Assembly (NCBI RefSeq): GCF_016907255.1
Contig: NZ_JAFBBQ010000001.1
Span: forward strand, 2,728,001-2,792,000
DNA: 64,000 nucleotides
From: Microbacterium keratanolyticum
Lineage (GTDB): Bacteria > Actinomycetota > Actinomycetes > Actinomycetales > Microbacteriaceae
Direction: 5' to 3'
Shown piece by piece: positions 35,002-44,092 of the stretch. Both the position numbers and the translations under genes were made by a program. Under the pieces are notes generated by a model that was not told the origin of the DNA, did no database searches, and saw nothing but the letters and a program-made list of their open reading frames with translations. Position 1 is the first letter of the stretch. The number at the start of each line of letters is the position of its first letter.

Positions 35002-36042
35002 GTGCGTCGGCCATCGCCGATTCCGCGGTCGTCGACACCCGCGGAGGAACAAGAGCTCTCCGTCGCGGATGAGTTCGCGCAGCGTCGCTCGCTGCGCGAG
35101 CGCCTGATTCCGGGGACTCCCGATCCGTTGACGACGGAGGACGTGGTCTCCGACGATTCCGAGACGCTCCCGATTGCGCCATATCTGGGGACTTGGGGTC
35201 GTGCTGATTCCGCCGTACCGCTCGCAGCGGATGCGACGCCCGCGCGGCCCGTGCCTGAGCCCTCGGAAACGCCTTCCCGCAGAGAACCTCTGAGCCCTCG
35301 CGATCTGTGGAAGGCGACGCGGGCGCGTCGTAAGACGCTGCGCGCCGAGATCCGCCGCTTCACACAGCGCTCGCGCCGCCGACGACTGACCGGAATCGCG
35401 ATCACTGCGGCGGTCCTTCTGGTGATCGTGGGAAGCGTCGGCGCCGCCTACAGTCCGCTTTTCGCGGTGCAGAAGATCACCGTCGCCGGCGTTCAGTCGC
35501 TGGATGCCAGTGTGGTTGAGCTCGCTCTCGCCGATCAGCTGGGGACGCCCCTCGCGCTCGTGAGCAGCGAGGCGGTGAAGGAGAGTCTCAGCGCCTTCCC
35601 GATGATCGAGACGTACACGCTGGAAGCGCATCCGCCGAATGATCTGACTGTCCGTGTCGTCGAGCGCACGCCGGTGGGCATGCTCGACAACGGTGCGGGC
35701 TACACCGTCGTGGATGCAGCCGGTGTCGCGTTGCTCACGAGCGCCCAGCGCCCCGACGGATTCGCGATGCTCGAGATCGAGGGTGGGGTCGAGTCGCCCG
35801 CTTTCGCCGCGGCCGGCAAGGTCATGCGGACCCTCCCTGCCGCTCTGCGTGCGCAGGTCGAGGTCGTGACCGCCTCGACACCGAACGATGTTCGGCTGAG
35901 GCTGTTCTCTGGGGCAGAGATCGCGTGGGGCAGCGGAGAGGACTCGGCACTCAAGGCGCATGTGCTGGAACTCACGATGGCGACGTCGCCCGGCTTTGCG
36001 CTCTATGACGTGTCGTCACCCGAGGCTGTGGTCGTCGGCTGA
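35002..36042 (+). CDS. ftsQ: Divisome protein FtsQ
   Basis: 346 residues. A long, charged, probably disordered cytoplasmic tail (about 1-128) precedes one transmembrane helix (about 130-150). The extracellular POTRA domain begins FAVQKITVAGVQSLDASVVELAL and is followed by a beta domain with VVERTPVG. It connects early FtsZ-ring proteins to FtsL/FtsB/FtsW/FtsI. The N-terminal tail is longer than in E. coli FtsQ, as is usual in actinobacteria. GTG 35002 lies 3 nt after the murC stop. Confidence 0.93.
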   Translation: MRRPSPIPRSSTPAEEQELSVADEFAQRRSLRERLIPGTPDPLTTEDVVSDDSETLPIAPYLGTWGRADSAVPLAADATPARPVPEPSETPSRREPLSPRDLWKATRARRKTLRAEIRRFTQRSRRRRLTGIAITAAVLLVIVGSVGAAYSPLFAVQKITVAGVQSLDASVVELALADQLGTPLALVSSEAVKESLSAFPMIETYTLEAHPPNDLTVRVVERTPVGMLDNGAGYTVVDAAGVALLTSAQRPDGFAMLEIEGGVESPAFAAAGKVMRTLPAALRAQVEVVTASTPNDVRLRLFSGAEIAWGSGEDSALKAHVLELTMATSPGFALYDVSSPEAVVVG

Positions 36043-36180
36043 GCCTGCTCGCGAGGCTCCGACGCCACGGCGCGCGGACTTTGCCGGGGGAATGGGCGAC
36101 ACGCGCGTGTCATTGCGGCGGCACGCCGATGTGCCGATCTACCTTCAATTCAGAGAACGCAATACCGGGAAATACTTTAT

Positions 36181-36202
36181 ACCTCTACCTGAGGTTTAAG
36201 GT
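36181..36202 (+). promoter_or_regulatory. Imperfect dyad upstream of ftsZ (candidate FtsR or other operator)
   Basis: ACCT-N2-ACCT-G-AGGT-N3-AGGT forms two nested inverted half-sites within an unusually A/T-rich stretch (36145-36205) 34 bp before the ftsZ start codon. The stretch also holds TATACC/TACTTT hexamers that could be -10 elements. The protein that binds is not known from sequence. Confidence 0.4.
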
Positions 36203-36236
36203 TCCGGACTTTTCGCTCGACTAATCGGAGGTCGGC

Positions 36237-37397
36237 ATGAGCCACAACCAGAACTACCTCGCCGTGATCAAGGTCGTCGGCGTCGGCGGTGGCGGCGTCA
36301 ACGCCGTCAACCGCATGATCGAGCTCGGCCTCCGTGGGGTCGAATTCATCGCGGTCAACACAGACGCACAGGCGCTGCTCATGAGCGACGCCGACGTCAA
36401 GCTCGACGTCGGTCGCGAGCTCACCCGCGGGCTCGGCGCCGGCGCTGACCCCGAGGTCGGACGTCGTGCGGCAGAGGACCACGCGGAAGAGATCGAGCAG
36501 GCACTGACCGGCGCCGACATGGTCTTCGTCACCGCAGGTGAAGGTGGCGGCACCGGCACCGGTGGCGCCCCCGTCGTCGCCCGCATCGCGAAGTCGATCG
36601 GCGCGCTGACCATCGGTGTGGTCACCAAGCCCTTCTCCTTCGAAGGACGCCGCCGTCAGAGCCAGGCAGAGGCAGGCGTTGCCAAGCTCAAGGAAGAGGT
36701 CGACACCCTCATCGTCGTGCCGAACGACCGCCTGCTGGAGATCAGCGACCGGGGCATCTCGATGATCGAGGCGTTCGCGACCGCCGACCAGGTGCTTCTC
36801 GCCGGTGTGCAGGGCATCACGGACCTCATCACCACCCCCGGACTCATCAACCTCGACTTCGCTGACGTCAAGTCGGTCATGCAGGGTGCGGGATCTGCGC
36901 TCATGGGAATCGGCTCTGCGCGTGGTGCCGACCGGGCCATCAAGGCCGCGGAGCTCGCGGTCGAGTCCCCGCTGCTCGAGGCGAGCATCGAGGGTGCGCA
37001 CGGCGTGCTGCTCTCGATTCAGGGTGGATCGAACCTCGGCATCTTCGAGATCCACGATGCCGCAGATCTCGTCAAGGAAGCGGCGCACCCGGAAGCGAAC
37101 ATCATCTTCGGTACCGTCATCGACGACTCGCTCGGAGACGAGGTGCGCGTCACCGTGATCGCGGCCGGATTCGACGGCGGTGAGCCTTCGCTGCGCCTGG
37201 ATCCGATGGTCGTGTCGCGTCCCGCCGCGACTCCCGCTCCCGTCGAGGTGCGCACCAGCGACGACGACGCAGAGCAGGAGAGCACGGATGAGGCTTCCGC
37301 GACGAAGCCTGCTCCGATCGCTCCTGTGGTCGCGCCGACGAGCCTTGAGCCCGCGTACGCGGAGGATGACATCGACATCCCCGAGTTCCTGCGCTGA
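36237..37397 (+). CDS. ftsZ: Cell division GTPase FtsZ
   Basis: 386 residues. This tubulin-like GTPase forms the Z-ring. GTP-binding motifs are [15 protein letters not shown], the tubulin signature [10 protein letters not shown] near residues 102-111, and [11 protein letters not shown] with the T7 loop [12 protein letters not shown] variable acidic linker (about 320-375) leads to the conserved C-terminal peptide DIDIPEFLR that binds SepF and other partners. RBS CGGAGG precedes ATG 36237. The 194-nt upstream gap is the largest after mraZ in the cluster and probably carries its own promoters. Confidence 0.98.
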   Translation: MSHNQNYLAVIKVVGVGGGGVNAVNRMIELGLRGVEFIAVNTDAQALLMSDADVKLDVGRELTRGLGAGADPEVGRRAAEDHAEEIEQALTGADMVFVTAGEGGGTGTGGAPVVARIAKSIGALTIGVVTKPFSFEGRRRQSQAEAGVAKLKEEVDTLIVVPNDRLLEISDRGISMIEAFATADQVLLAGVQGITDLITTPGLINLDFADVKSVMQGAGSALMGIGSARGADRAIKAAELAVESPLLEASIEGAHGVLLSIQGGSNLGIFEIHDAADLVKEAAHPEANIIFGTVIDDSLGDEVRVTVIAAGFDGGEPSLRLDPMVVSRPAATPAPVEVRTSDDDAEQESTDEASATKPAPIAPVVAPTSLEPAYAEDDIDIPEFLR

Positions 37398-37425
37398 TCG
37401 GATTCCCTGAGTGGATGCTGTGCCG

Positions 37426-38106
37426 ATGACCCTTGCTGAACGGCTGTCGGCGATCGATCGATCGATCGCCGACGCCGCTCGCGACGCCGGGCGTGACCCA
37501 TCTGAGATCACGCGCATCGTTGTGACGAAGTTCCATCCCGCATCTCTGGTGCGTGAACTTCACGCACTCGGCGTGCGTGAGGTGGGGGAGAACCGGCAGC
37601 AGGAGCTCTCGGCGAAGTCGGCAGAGCTCGCGGACCTCACCGACCTGCACTGGCACTTCATCGGTCAGGCGCAGACGAACAAGGCGGGCGCGGTGCGCCG
37701 TGCCGCGCGAGTGGTCCATTCCGTGGATCGGAAGAAGCTCGCTGATTCTCTGGATCGCGCGGCGTTCGACGACTCGATCCTCGACGTCCTCATTCAGGTG
37801 AACCTGACAGACGACCCGGGACGCGGAGGGATCGTCTCCGCCGAGCTGGAGACGTTCGCCGAGTACATTCTTGACCTGCCGACCCTTGCCCTCAAGGGGA
37901 TCATGGCGGTCGCGCCGCTCGATGAAGAACCCGCACGTGCGTTCTCACGTCTGCGTGGATATGCCGAGCGCCTGCAAGGGCTCGCCCCCGAGGCGAGCTG
38001 GATCTCTGCCGGAATGACCGGCGACTTCGCCGAGGCGATCAACGCCGGCGCGACACACCTGCGGATCGGCTCGGCAATCACCGGGCCGCGGCCTGCGCAG
38101 GGTTAA
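37426..38106 (+). CDS. yggS: PLP homeostasis protein (YggS/COG0325 family)
   Basis: 226 residues from ATG 37426; GTG 37411 and GTG 37420 are in-frame alternatives. The protein binds pyridoxal phosphate through the Lys in IVVTKFHPA and has the family motifs [21 protein letters not shown] and [12 protein letters not shown]. It is a single-domain alanine-racemase-like TIM barrel without known catalysis, involved in vitamin B6 balance. Placement between ftsZ and sepF is standard in actinobacteria and other Gram-positives. Confidence 0.93.
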   Translation: MTLAERLSAIDRSIADAARDAGRDPSEITRIVVTKFHPASLVRELHALGVREVGENRQQELSAKSAELADLTDLHWHFIGQAQTNKAGAVRRAARVVHSVDRKKLADSLDRAAFDDSILDVLIQVNLTDDPGRGGIVSAELETFAEYILDLPTLALKGIMAVAPLDEEPARAFSRLRGYAERLQGLAPEASWISAGMTGDFAEAINAGATHLRIGSAITGPRPAQG

Positions 38107-38140
38107 CCTCAGAACACCACCAGATCTCCCGGAGGAAATT

Positions 38141-38608
38141 ATGGGCAACCCGCTGAAGAAGACCATGGTCTACCTGGGTCTCGCCGACGAGGAAGAGACC
38201 TTCGTCGAAGAGCCGGCGGCGCAGACGCCCGCTCGTTCGACCGCGCCCCGTGAGGAGGCGAAGCCTGCGGCTCCCGTGACGCCCCTGCGGCGCCCCACGG
38301 TCGTGCAGCAGCCTGCCGCCGGTGTGGTCAACGAGATCCTCACCGTGCACCCGAAGCAGTACCGCGACGCGCAGGTGATCGCCGAGAGCTTCCGGGACGG
38401 CGTTCCGGTCATCATCAACCTCTCGCAGATGAGCGACGCCGATGCGCGCCGACTGATCGACTTCGCGAGCGGACTGTCCATGGGGCTGTACGGCCGCATC
38501 GAGCGCGTCACCAGCAAGGTCTTCCTGCTCTCTCCTGAGAGCATCGCAGTCTCCGGTCAGGCGGGCATCACCAGCGCCGACCCGGATGCTGCATTCGCTC
38601 AGTCCTGA
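38141..38608 (+). CDS. sepF: Cell division protein SepF
   Basis: 155 residues. The N-terminal amphipathic peptide ([14 protein letters not shown]) anchors to membrane, a Pro/Ala/Glu-rich linker follows, and the C-terminal SepF domain (about 65-145) reads [21 protein letters not shown] with VIINLSQM and RLIDFASGL. It dimerises and binds the FtsZ tail, tethering the ring where no FtsA exists. RBS GGAGGAAA precedes ATG 38141. Two bases separate it from the yggT gene. Confidence 0.96.
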   Translation: MGNPLKKTMVYLGLADEEETFVEEPAAQTPARSTAPREEAKPAAPVTPLRRPTVVQQPAAGVVNEILTVHPKQYRDAQVIAESFRDGVPVIINLSQMSDADARRLIDFASGLSMGLYGRIERVTSKVFLLSPESIAVSGQAGITSADPDAAFAQS

Positions 38609-38610
38609 CC

Positions 38611-38907
38611 GTGGAGTTCGTCTCGCTGATCGCAGCGCTTCTCAATTTCGCGCTGCTGATCTACTTCCTCGTGCTGCTTGCGCGCCTGGTCCTCGAGTAC
38701 ATCCCGCTGTTCAATCGACAGTGGCGTCCTCGCGGCGCGGGGCTCGTAGCCGCGGAGGTGGTGTACACGATCACTGATCCGCCCATCAAGATGTTCCGTC
38801 GCCTCATTCCTCCGCTGAGGATCGGCGGGATGGCTCTGGACTTCGGATTCACCCTGACGATGATGCTGGTCCTGATCCTGATGTCGATCACCCGCGCTTT
38901 CGCGTAA
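38611..38907 (+). CDS. YggT family integral membrane protein
   Basis: 98 residues with two hydrophobic segments (about 5-26 and 75-95) flanking a conserved loop (VVYTITDPPIKMFRRLIPPLRIGG), characteristic of YggT. The family is linked to division and osmotic stress but its biochemical role is unclear. GTG 38611 lies 2 nt after the sepF stop, so it is in the same transcript. Confidence 0.92.
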   Translation: MEFVSLIAALLNFALLIYFLVLLARLVLEYIPLFNRQWRPRGAGLVAAEVVYTITDPPIKMFRRLIPPLRIGGMALDFGFTLTMMLVLILMSITRAFA

Positions 38908-38910
38908 ACA

Positions 38911-38948
38911 TGGAATGATCAGCGTTTCGTGGCAGTCTGGTCATTCCA
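38911..38948 (+). terminator. Long-loop stem after yggT
   Basis: TGGAATGATCAG pairs with CTGGTCATTCCA (12 bp, one G-U) across a 14-nt loop, starting 4 nt after the yggT stop. It may end or attenuate the ftsZ-yggT transcript before divIVA. Confidence 0.45.
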
Positions 38949-39065
38949 GGCGTCGCATCCGGCGGCACTGAGGGCTATGCTTGCTCACGAGGTGCGCGCC
39001 CCGGGTACGCGCCATTTTCCTTATCCTGGCCACCGACCGAGAACTCATCGAAAGAGGAGCCACCA

Positions 39066-39650
39066 ATGGCACTGACCCCGGATGACGTCGTCACCAAGCA
39101 GTTTCAGCACGTCCGCTTCAAGGACGGCTTCGACCCCGACGAGGTTGATGACTTCCTCGACGAGATCGTCGTCGAGTGGCGCAAGGCTCTCGAAGAGAAC
39201 GTTGAGCTGAAGGCGAAGATCGCCGCCCTCGAGGCCGCGGGATCGTCCGCTCCGGCGCCCGCCGTCGCGGAGCCCGTTGCGGCACCTGCTCCGGTTGCGG
39301 CTCCCGCAGCTGAGGCACCGGCCAACGCGACCGCCGGAATCATCGAGCTGGCGCAGCGCCTGCACGATGAGCACGTCGCGGAGGGCGAGGCGCAGCGCGA
39401 CCAGCTGATCTCCGAAGCCAAGTCGCAGGCCGCGAAGATCATCGCGGACGCAGAGGCGAAGCAGCGCGAAGAGACGGCTCGTCTCGAGCGCGAGCGCAAC
39501 ACGCTCGAAGGCCGCATCTCCGAGCTGCGTGAGTTCGAGCGTGGCTACCGTGCGCAGCTGCGTGGTTACATCGAGGGCCAGCTCCGTGACCTCGACGCGC
39601 AGTCGAGTTCGGCAGCATCGGAGGCTCCCGTCTCTGCGATCGGCCTGTAA
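39066..39650 (+). CDS. divIVA: Polar growth scaffold DivIVA/Wag31
   Basis: 194 residues. The N-terminal DivIVA domain (1-60) starts MALTPDDVVTKQFQHVRFKDGFDPDEVDDFLDEI, which senses membrane curvature. A Pro/Ala linker (about 60-88) and a long coiled coil (about 90-185, rich in Glu/Arg/Gln) follow. It gathers the elongation machinery at cell poles and is essential in many actinobacteria; relatives phosphorylate it by PASTA kinases. RBS AAAGGAG precedes ATG 39066. The 158-nt upstream gap probably has its own promoter. Confidence 0.96.
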   Translation: MALTPDDVVTKQFQHVRFKDGFDPDEVDDFLDEIVVEWRKALEENVELKAKIAALEAAGSSAPAPAVAEPVAAPAPVAAPAAEAPANATAGIIELAQRLHDEHVAEGEAQRDQLISEAKSQAAKIIADAEAKQREETARLERERNTLEGRISELREFERGYRAQLRGYIEGQLRDLDAQSSSAASEAPVSAIGL

Positions 39651-39659
39651 GGCGATCCT

Positions 39660-40265
39660 TTGACGAGCAGTCGCCCCCTTTCTCGGTCGGCGGCCGGACT
39701 CATCGTCGCGATTCTCGCGACGGTGGTTCTGGCCGCCGACCAGTTTGTGAAGTACCTCACCATCGAGCACCTGCCGCTTCAGGAGGTCGTCCCGGTGCTC
39801 GGAGACTTCTTCCAGCTCTACTACGTCCGCAACCCCGGGGCCGCGTTCTCGCTGGGTTCCGGCGTCACCTGGATCTTCACGATCGCGCTGGCCGTTGTGG
39901 CGGCAGCCATCGTCTGGAAGAGCTTCGCCGTGCGTTCGCGTCTGTGGGCGGTCGTTCTCGGTGCTCTGCTCGGCGGCGTGCTGGGCAATCTCACGGATCG
40001 GATCTTCCGCGAGCCGGGATTCCCTGTCGGTCACGTGGTCGACATGCTGTCCCTTCCCTGGATGATGCCGGCGATCTTCAACGTCGCCGACATCTTCATC
40101 GTCTGCGGGATGATCGCGGTTGCGCTCCTGATCGTGGTGGGTCTCAACCTCGACGGATCGCGTGAGACGAGCGAGTCGCGCAAGAACGCGGAGAGCACGG
40201 CAGCCACCGACGCGCCGGCGGATGCTCAGGCATCCGACGCTCCTCGCGACACCTCCGGAACCTGA
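39660..40265 (+). CDS. lspA: Lipoprotein signal peptidase (signal peptidase II)
   Basis: 201 residues with four transmembrane helices. It cleaves signal peptides of prolipoproteins before the lipid-modified cysteine. Conserved motifs are [17 protein letters not shown], the first catalytic Asp in [16 protein letters not shown] and the second in FNVADIFI. The start is TTG 39660, 9 nt after divIVA, which makes the usual N-terminus; no ATG or GTG fits. A disordered tail (about 165-201) is longer than in many homologues. It probably processes CtaC, whose gene encodes a lipobox. Confidence 0.95.
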   Translation: MTSSRPLSRSAAGLIVAILATVVLAADQFVKYLTIEHLPLQEVVPVLGDFFQLYYVRNPGAAFSLGSGVTWIFTIALAVVAAAIVWKSFAVRSRLWAVVLGALLGGVLGNLTDRIFREPGFPVGHVVDMLSLPWMMPAIFNVADIFIVCGMIAVALLIVVGLNLDGSRETSESRKNAESTAATDAPADAQASDAPRDTSGT

Positions 40266-40267
40266 TC

Positions 40268-41188
40268 GTGGAGTACCGGACCCTCCCCGTCCCGGACGGA
40301 CTCGATGGTGCGCGGGTCGATGCCGCGCTGGCGAAGATGCTCGGCTTCTCGCGCACCTTCGCCGCCGAGGTGGCGGCCGCTGGCGGCGTGAAGCTCGACG
40401 GCGTGGTCCTCGACAAGTCTGATCGCCTTCGTGGCGGAGGCTGGCTAGAGGTGGAATGGGCCCCCAGACTGGGGCCGGCCGTCGTGCCGATCGAGGTGCC
40501 CGAGCTCGGGATCGTCTACGACGATGACGACATCATCGTGGTCGACAAGCCCACCGGTGTGGCGGCGCATCCCTCCGTCGGCTGGGAGGGCCCGACCGTC
40601 GTCGGCGCGCTCGTCGCCGCCGGTTTCCGGGTCTCCACGAGCGGAGCGGCCGAGCGGCAGGGCATCGTGCACCGACTCGATGTCGGTACCAGCGGTCTGA
40701 TGGTCGTCGCGAAGACCGAACATGCGTACACGGTGCTCAAGCGTGCGTTCAAGGAGCGAACGGTGGAGAAGATCTACCATGCCGTCGTGCAGGGGCATCC
40801 GGATCCCCTCGTCGGCACGATCGATGCACCTATCGGACGCCACCCGAACCACTCCTGGAAGTTCGCGGTCGTCCCGGAGGGAAAGCACTCGATCACTCAC
40901 TACGAGACGCTTGAGGCATTCCCTGGTGCGTCATTGCTCGAGATTCATCTTGAGACCGGGCGCACGCATCAGATCCGCGTGCATATGGCAGCACACCGCC
41001 ACCCGTGCGTCGGCGACCCGCTCTACGGAGCCGACCCGACGATGTCTGCCCGTCTCGGACTCACGCGTCAGTGGCTGCATGCGCACCAGCTCGCCTTCTC
41101 ACACCCCACGACGGGTGAGTGGGTGCATTTCGAGTCGCCGTATCCGGACGATTTCGCACACGCCCTGGAGATCCTGCGCGGCGAGTGA
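40268..41188 (+). CDS. rluD: RluA-family 23S rRNA pseudouridine synthase (RluD-like)
   Basis: 306 residues. An N-terminal S4 RNA-binding domain (about 12-60) is followed by the catalytic domain with Asp in [16 protein letters not shown] and the [11 protein letters not shown] and CVGDPLYG motifs. It converts uridines in 23S rRNA to pseudouridine; RluD is the usual assignment next to lspA, but the exact target cannot be proven. GTG 40268 is 2 nt after the lspA stop. Confidence 0.92.
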   Translation: MEYRTLPVPDGLDGARVDAALAKMLGFSRTFAAEVAAAGGVKLDGVVLDKSDRLRGGGWLEVEWAPRLGPAVVPIEVPELGIVYDDDDIIVVDKPTGVAAHPSVGWEGPTVVGALVAAGFRVSTSGAAERQGIVHRLDVGTSGLMVVAKTEHAYTVLKRAFKERTVEKIYHAVVQGHPDPLVGTIDAPIGRHPNHSWKFAVVPEGKHSITHYETLEAFPGASLLEIHLETGRTHQIRVHMAAHRHPCVGDPLYGADPTMSARLGLTRQWLHAHQLAFSHPTTGEWVHFESPYPDDFAHALEILRGE

Positions 41189-41218
41189 TGCCCTGGCGGA
41201 GACGTCGGACGTGCCCCG

Positions 41219-41224
41219 TACGCT
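41219..41224 (+). promoter_or_regulatory. -10 element for leaderless DinB-like gene
   Basis: TACGCT, then 6 nt (GAGCAC), then ATG 41231. Confidence 0.4.
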
Positions 41225-41230
41225 GAGCAC

Positions 41231-41683
41231 ATGATCTCGCTTCTTCGTGCGCGCCTTTCCCAGGCGCAGCGCCTGTACGACGACTTCCTCTCCGAGATGA
41301 CGCCGCAGTTGCTGGCATCCCGTCTGCGAGACCTCCCATCGAACACCATCGGACAGCAACTCTGGTGCGTGATCGGCGCACGGGAGAGCTTTGCTGCGGC
41401 CGCGCGCGCAGGAGCGTGGCAGGGATTCGACTGTTCTCTGCAGCACGAGCACCTCTCGGATGCCGCTGCGGTGCGTGACACTCTCTCACGCAGTGCATTC
41501 GACGTGGATTCCTGGGTGAGTGGCCTTGACGTCTCCGATGAAGACTCCCTGCGCTACGCTTTGGCGCTGCTTGAGCACGAGGCGATGCATCACGGCCAGC
41601 TGCTGCGGTACCTGTATGCGTTTGATGTCCCGCGCCCGCAGAGCTGGCAAGAGCTGTATGCGCTCGATGGTCACGGTGGCTAG
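41231..41683 (+). CDS. DinB/YfiT-like four-helix protein
   Basis: 150 residues. Helices with a late HEAMHHGQLLRYLYAF motif (His-x3-His) match the metal-binding DinB_2/YfiT-like fold. Members are often thiol-dependent transferases or stress proteins, but the substrate is unknown here. It is not part of the rluD or dnaE operons and marks the start of an accessory block between them. A TACGCT element 6 nt before the ATG suggests a leaderless transcript. Confidence 0.75.
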   Translation: MISLLRARLSQAQRLYDDFLSEMTPQLLASRLRDLPSNTIGQQLWCVIGARESFAAAARAGAWQGFDCSLQHEHLSDAAAVRDTLSRSAFDVDSWVSGLDVSDEDSLRYALALLEHEAMHHGQLLRYLYAFDVPRPQSWQELYALDGHGG

Positions 41684-41714
41684 GTGCGCCGCTGTCACGA
41701 ACACGAAAGAATCT

Positions 41715-41745
41715 GTGAACCGGATTCGCCGCGATGAGCAATAAC
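41715..41745 (+). promoter_or_regulatory. ECF-type promoter of the first sigma module
   Basis: GTGAAC (41715-41720) and GCAATAAC (41738-41745) precede GTG 41749 by 34 and 11 nt. The same arrangement occurs before the second sigma gene, so this looks like an autoregulated ECF promoter with a leaderless transcript. Confidence 0.55.
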
Positions 41746-41748
41746 AGT

Positions 41749-42354
41749 GTGAGCACAGACAGGGAGATCATTCAGCGCTCGCTCGACCAGCCTCAGGCAT
41801 TCGCTGAACTTTTTGATAGACACGCCGCGACGATCGGTGGATACGCGGCCCGCCGGGTGGGGCAGGACGCGGGCGAGGATGTCCTCAGCGAGACCTTTCT
41901 CGTCGCCTTCTCGCGCCGTCGTGCGTTCGACGCCGAATGGGAGACCGCCCTGCCGTGGTTGTACGGCATCGCGTCTCGCTTGATCCGGAAGCATCGTGCA
42001 CGGGAAGCGCAGCTTCTCCGCGCGGCGGGTCATGCGAAGACTCGCGAAGAACATGTCTCCGACGGTGGGCTCGATACCGCAGGTGAACGCTTGGATGCGC
42101 AATCCGGTGCAAGGATCCTCGCGCCTCGAATCGCACGGCTGGCGGCCCGCGACCGCGACACTCTCCTCTTGTACGCCTGGGGAGATCTCTCCTACGAGGA
42201 GGTCGCGCAGGCGCTGGGCGTGCCCGTGGGCACAGTGCGGTCACGGATGAATCGAGCGCGGAGGTTGCTGGATCCCGATCGCGTCGCGCGATCGCAGCGA
42301 GCACGACAGGACGAGGGAGGAGAGATCGATGGACAAGTGGCAGCACGTGCGTGA
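41749..42354 (+). CDS. ECF RNA polymerase sigma factor, module 1
   Basis: 201 residues from GTG 41749. Sigma region 2 (about 15-85) contains FAELFDRHAATIGGYAARRVGQDAGEDVLSETFLVAF; region 4 (about 125-180) has DRDTLLLYAWGDLSYEEVAQALGVPVGTVRSRMNRARR, the helix-turn-helix for -35 recognition. I choose GTG 41749, not ATG 41734, because the paralogue at 43496 starts at the same residue (MSTD) and the ATG lies within the likely promoter. It overlaps the membrane-regulator gene by 26 nt, which suggests translational coupling of sigma and anti-sigma. The target genes beyond its own operon are unknown. Confidence 0.9.
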   Translation: MSTDREIIQRSLDQPQAFAELFDRHAATIGGYAARRVGQDAGEDVLSETFLVAFSRRRAFDAEWETALPWLYGIASRLIRKHRAREAQLLRAAGHAKTREEHVSDGGLDTAGERLDAQSGARILAPRIARLAARDRDTLLLYAWGDLSYEEVAQALGVPVGTVRSRMNRARRLLDPDRVARSQRARQDEGGEIDGQVAARA

Positions 42355-43429
42355 AATCAATGCGGGGGAGCAGCTGGCGGATGATCGCCTGGCGGCGGCG
42401 AGAGCCCGGGTGCTCGCGCGACTGGACGCGCCCGCATCGTCCCCGAGGGCGCGAAAGCTGCAGCGTCCGGTATGGCTGGTCGCGGGTGCGCTGGTCACCG
42501 CCGCTGCTGTGACGGCGACCGCTATCGTCGTCGCACAACACGACGATCCCGCGCCCGAGATTGAGGCGTTGCCGGTGGTCACGCCGTCACCGACGCCGAT
42601 CGCGCCGACGCCCACGCCGTCGAGCACGTCCGGTGCGACTGCTGTGCAGGAGCCGTTTCCGGGAACGACGCCCGCGCCCGGGCAGTACCTGCGCAACACC
42701 TGCCGAACTGAGACTTTGAACTACCGGGATGCATACATCAGGGTCTTCACCTGGCCCGAGCTGGGGGAGTACGCGCCGATCTCTGCGGCACTGATGGCGT
42801 CCAACCTGGTCGAGTTCCTTCCTGCAGATCCGACGCAGGACCGAATCATGCGCTGGGGCCCCCACAATGAGCGGCTGAGCGCGTACGGGCCCTGGGACCC
42901 TGCATCCGGGCAGCCGCTCGGCGATGTCGTGGCCTGGGACAACCTCGCCCCATTCGACCCAGAGGTATTCGAGGAAAGCTGGCCTGCGCCGCGTTCCGAG
43001 GATGGGCCCCTGTGGTCGAACGTGCCGAGAGACCCGGCTGGACTCATCGAGTTCTACGGCCGATTCGGCCCTGAGCCCACGCTGACACCGGAGGAGATCA
43101 ATGAGCAGGTTCAGATGAGCCTCGTGTCTGTCCTGAATGGCAACAGTGCGCCGGCAGATCTTCGTGCGGGCGTGCTGGAGGCGCTGATGATGGTCACGCC
43201 AGCAGCATCACAGGTGGTAGAAGCAGGGGCGATCACATTCCAGTTCTCCTTTGCACAGGGATACTGGCCGCGATCGGAATCGGTGACAGTCGACCTCGCG
43301 ACCGGTTGGGTGAGGGAGAGTGCGGTGAGGTACGACCGAGGCGATCGCGCGGACGAAGACCCCGTGCCCTCCGACGTCCCGGATATCTGGCGGACCTGCA
43401 ACGTGGAGATCGTCGACGGTGTCTGGTGA
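42329..43429 (+). CDS. Putative anti-sigma-like membrane protein, module 1
   Basis: 366 residues. A cytoplasmic head (1-46) beginning MDKWQHVREINAGEQL, one transmembrane helix (about 47-69), a Pro/Thr-rich stalk and a large extracellular domain. There is no zinc-binding anti-sigma motif. The layout and the coupling to the ECF gene resemble the CU044_5270-type proteins encoded with actinobacterial ECF sigma factors, which likely act as sensors or anti-sigma factors (inference). RBS GGGAGGAG precedes ATG 42329. It is paralogous in layout to the protein at 44067, with much divergence in the outer domain. Confidence 0.7.
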   Translation: MDKWQHVREINAGEQLADDRLAAARARVLARLDAPASSPRARKLQRPVWLVAGALVTAAAVTATAIVVAQHDDPAPEIEALPVVTPSPTPIAPTPTPSSTSGATAVQEPFPGTTPAPGQYLRNTCRTETLNYRDAYIRVFTWPELGEYAPISAALMASNLVEFLPADPTQDRIMRWGPHNERLSAYGPWDPASGQPLGDVVAWDNLAPFDPEVFEESWPAPRSEDGPLWSNVPRDPAGLIEFYGRFGPEPTLTPEEINEQVQMSLVSVLNGNSAPADLRAGVLEALMMVTPAASQVVEAGAITFQFSFAQGYWPRSESVTVDLATGWVRESAVRYDRGDRADEDPVPSDVPDIWRTCNVEIVDGVW

Positions 43430-43460
43430 CGGCATCTGCTCACGGAATCTTCAAGAAACC

Positions 43461-43491
43461 GTGAACTCACAGACGCGATTCAGCGAATACA
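43461..43491 (+). promoter_or_regulatory. ECF-type promoter of the second sigma module
   Basis: GTGAAC (43461-43466) and CGAATACA (43484-43491) precede GTG 43496 by 35 and 12 nt, mirroring the promoter of module 1 within one base. Confidence 0.55.
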
Positions 43492-43495
43492 TAGT

Positions 43496-44092
43496 GTGAG
43501 CACAGACAGCGAGATCATCCGACGGTCGATCGGAGAGCCGGAGGCCTTCTCCGGTCTCTTCGATCGACATGCGCGGGCGGTGGGGGCGTTTGCCTATCGG
43601 AGGGTGGGAGACGCGGCGGGGGAGGACGTCCTGAGCGAGTCCTTCCTCGTCGCCTTCCAGCGGCGTGGATCTTTTGATCTGCAACGCGAATCGGCGCTGC
43701 CCTGGCTGCTGGGGATCACCTCGATGGTGGCCCGCCGGCACCGCGTGGCAGAAGCCCGTCAATGGCGGGCGTTTGAGGCATCCGCCGCGCGTGGGGTTCA
43801 CGCGGCGGATGCCGGCCTCGACGATCTTCATGATCGTCTCGATGCGCAGGCTGCGATGCCCGTGCTGGCGCGGCGGATCGCGGCACTGACGGCAAGAGAC
43901 AGGGAAACACTCCTGCTCTATGCCTGGGGTGAGCTCACCTACGAAGAGATCGCCGACGCTCTGGGGGTTCCCGTAGGAACTGTGCGCTCACGTCTGAATC
44001 GTGTACGCCGAAGGCTGGATCCGTCACGCAGGCGTCGATCGATCGAGAATCAGGAGGGTGACGAAAATGGAACTGTGGCAGCGCACGCGTGA
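43496..44092 (+). CDS. ECF RNA polymerase sigma factor, module 2
   Basis: 198 residues, a clear paralogue of the protein at 41749 (start MSTD-EIIRRS, region 2 with FSGLFDRHARAVGAFAYRRVGDAAGEDVLSESFLVAF, region 4 with RETLLLYAWGELTYEEIADALGVPVGTVRSRLNRVRRRLDPSRRRR). It likely recognises a promoter close to that of module 1, since both have GTGAAC-type -35 sequences. It overlaps the downstream membrane gene by 26 nt, the same overlap as in module 1, showing that the two modules arose by duplication of a whole sigma/regulator pair. Confidence 0.92.
   Translation: MSTDSEIIRRSIGEPEAFSGLFDRHARAVGAFAYRRVGDAAGEDVLSESFLVAFQRRGSFDLQRESALPWLLGITSMVARRHRVAEARQWRAFEASAARGVHAADAGLDDLHDRLDAQAAMPVLARRIAALTARDRETLLLYAWGELTYEEIADALGVPVGTVRSRLNRVRRRLDPSRRRRSIENQEGDENGTVAAHA

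Noticed and set aside
33487..35961. An 824-codon open frame on the minus strand across murC and ftsQ
   Set aside because: It lies antisense to essential, motif-rich genes, has no start signal and no recognisable domain.
36237..38106. Possible tRNA or small RNA genes in the ftsZ-yggS area and elsewhere
   Set aside because: I looked for TpsiC-loop-like GTTCGA sequences with flanking cloverleaf stems through the window and found none convincing.
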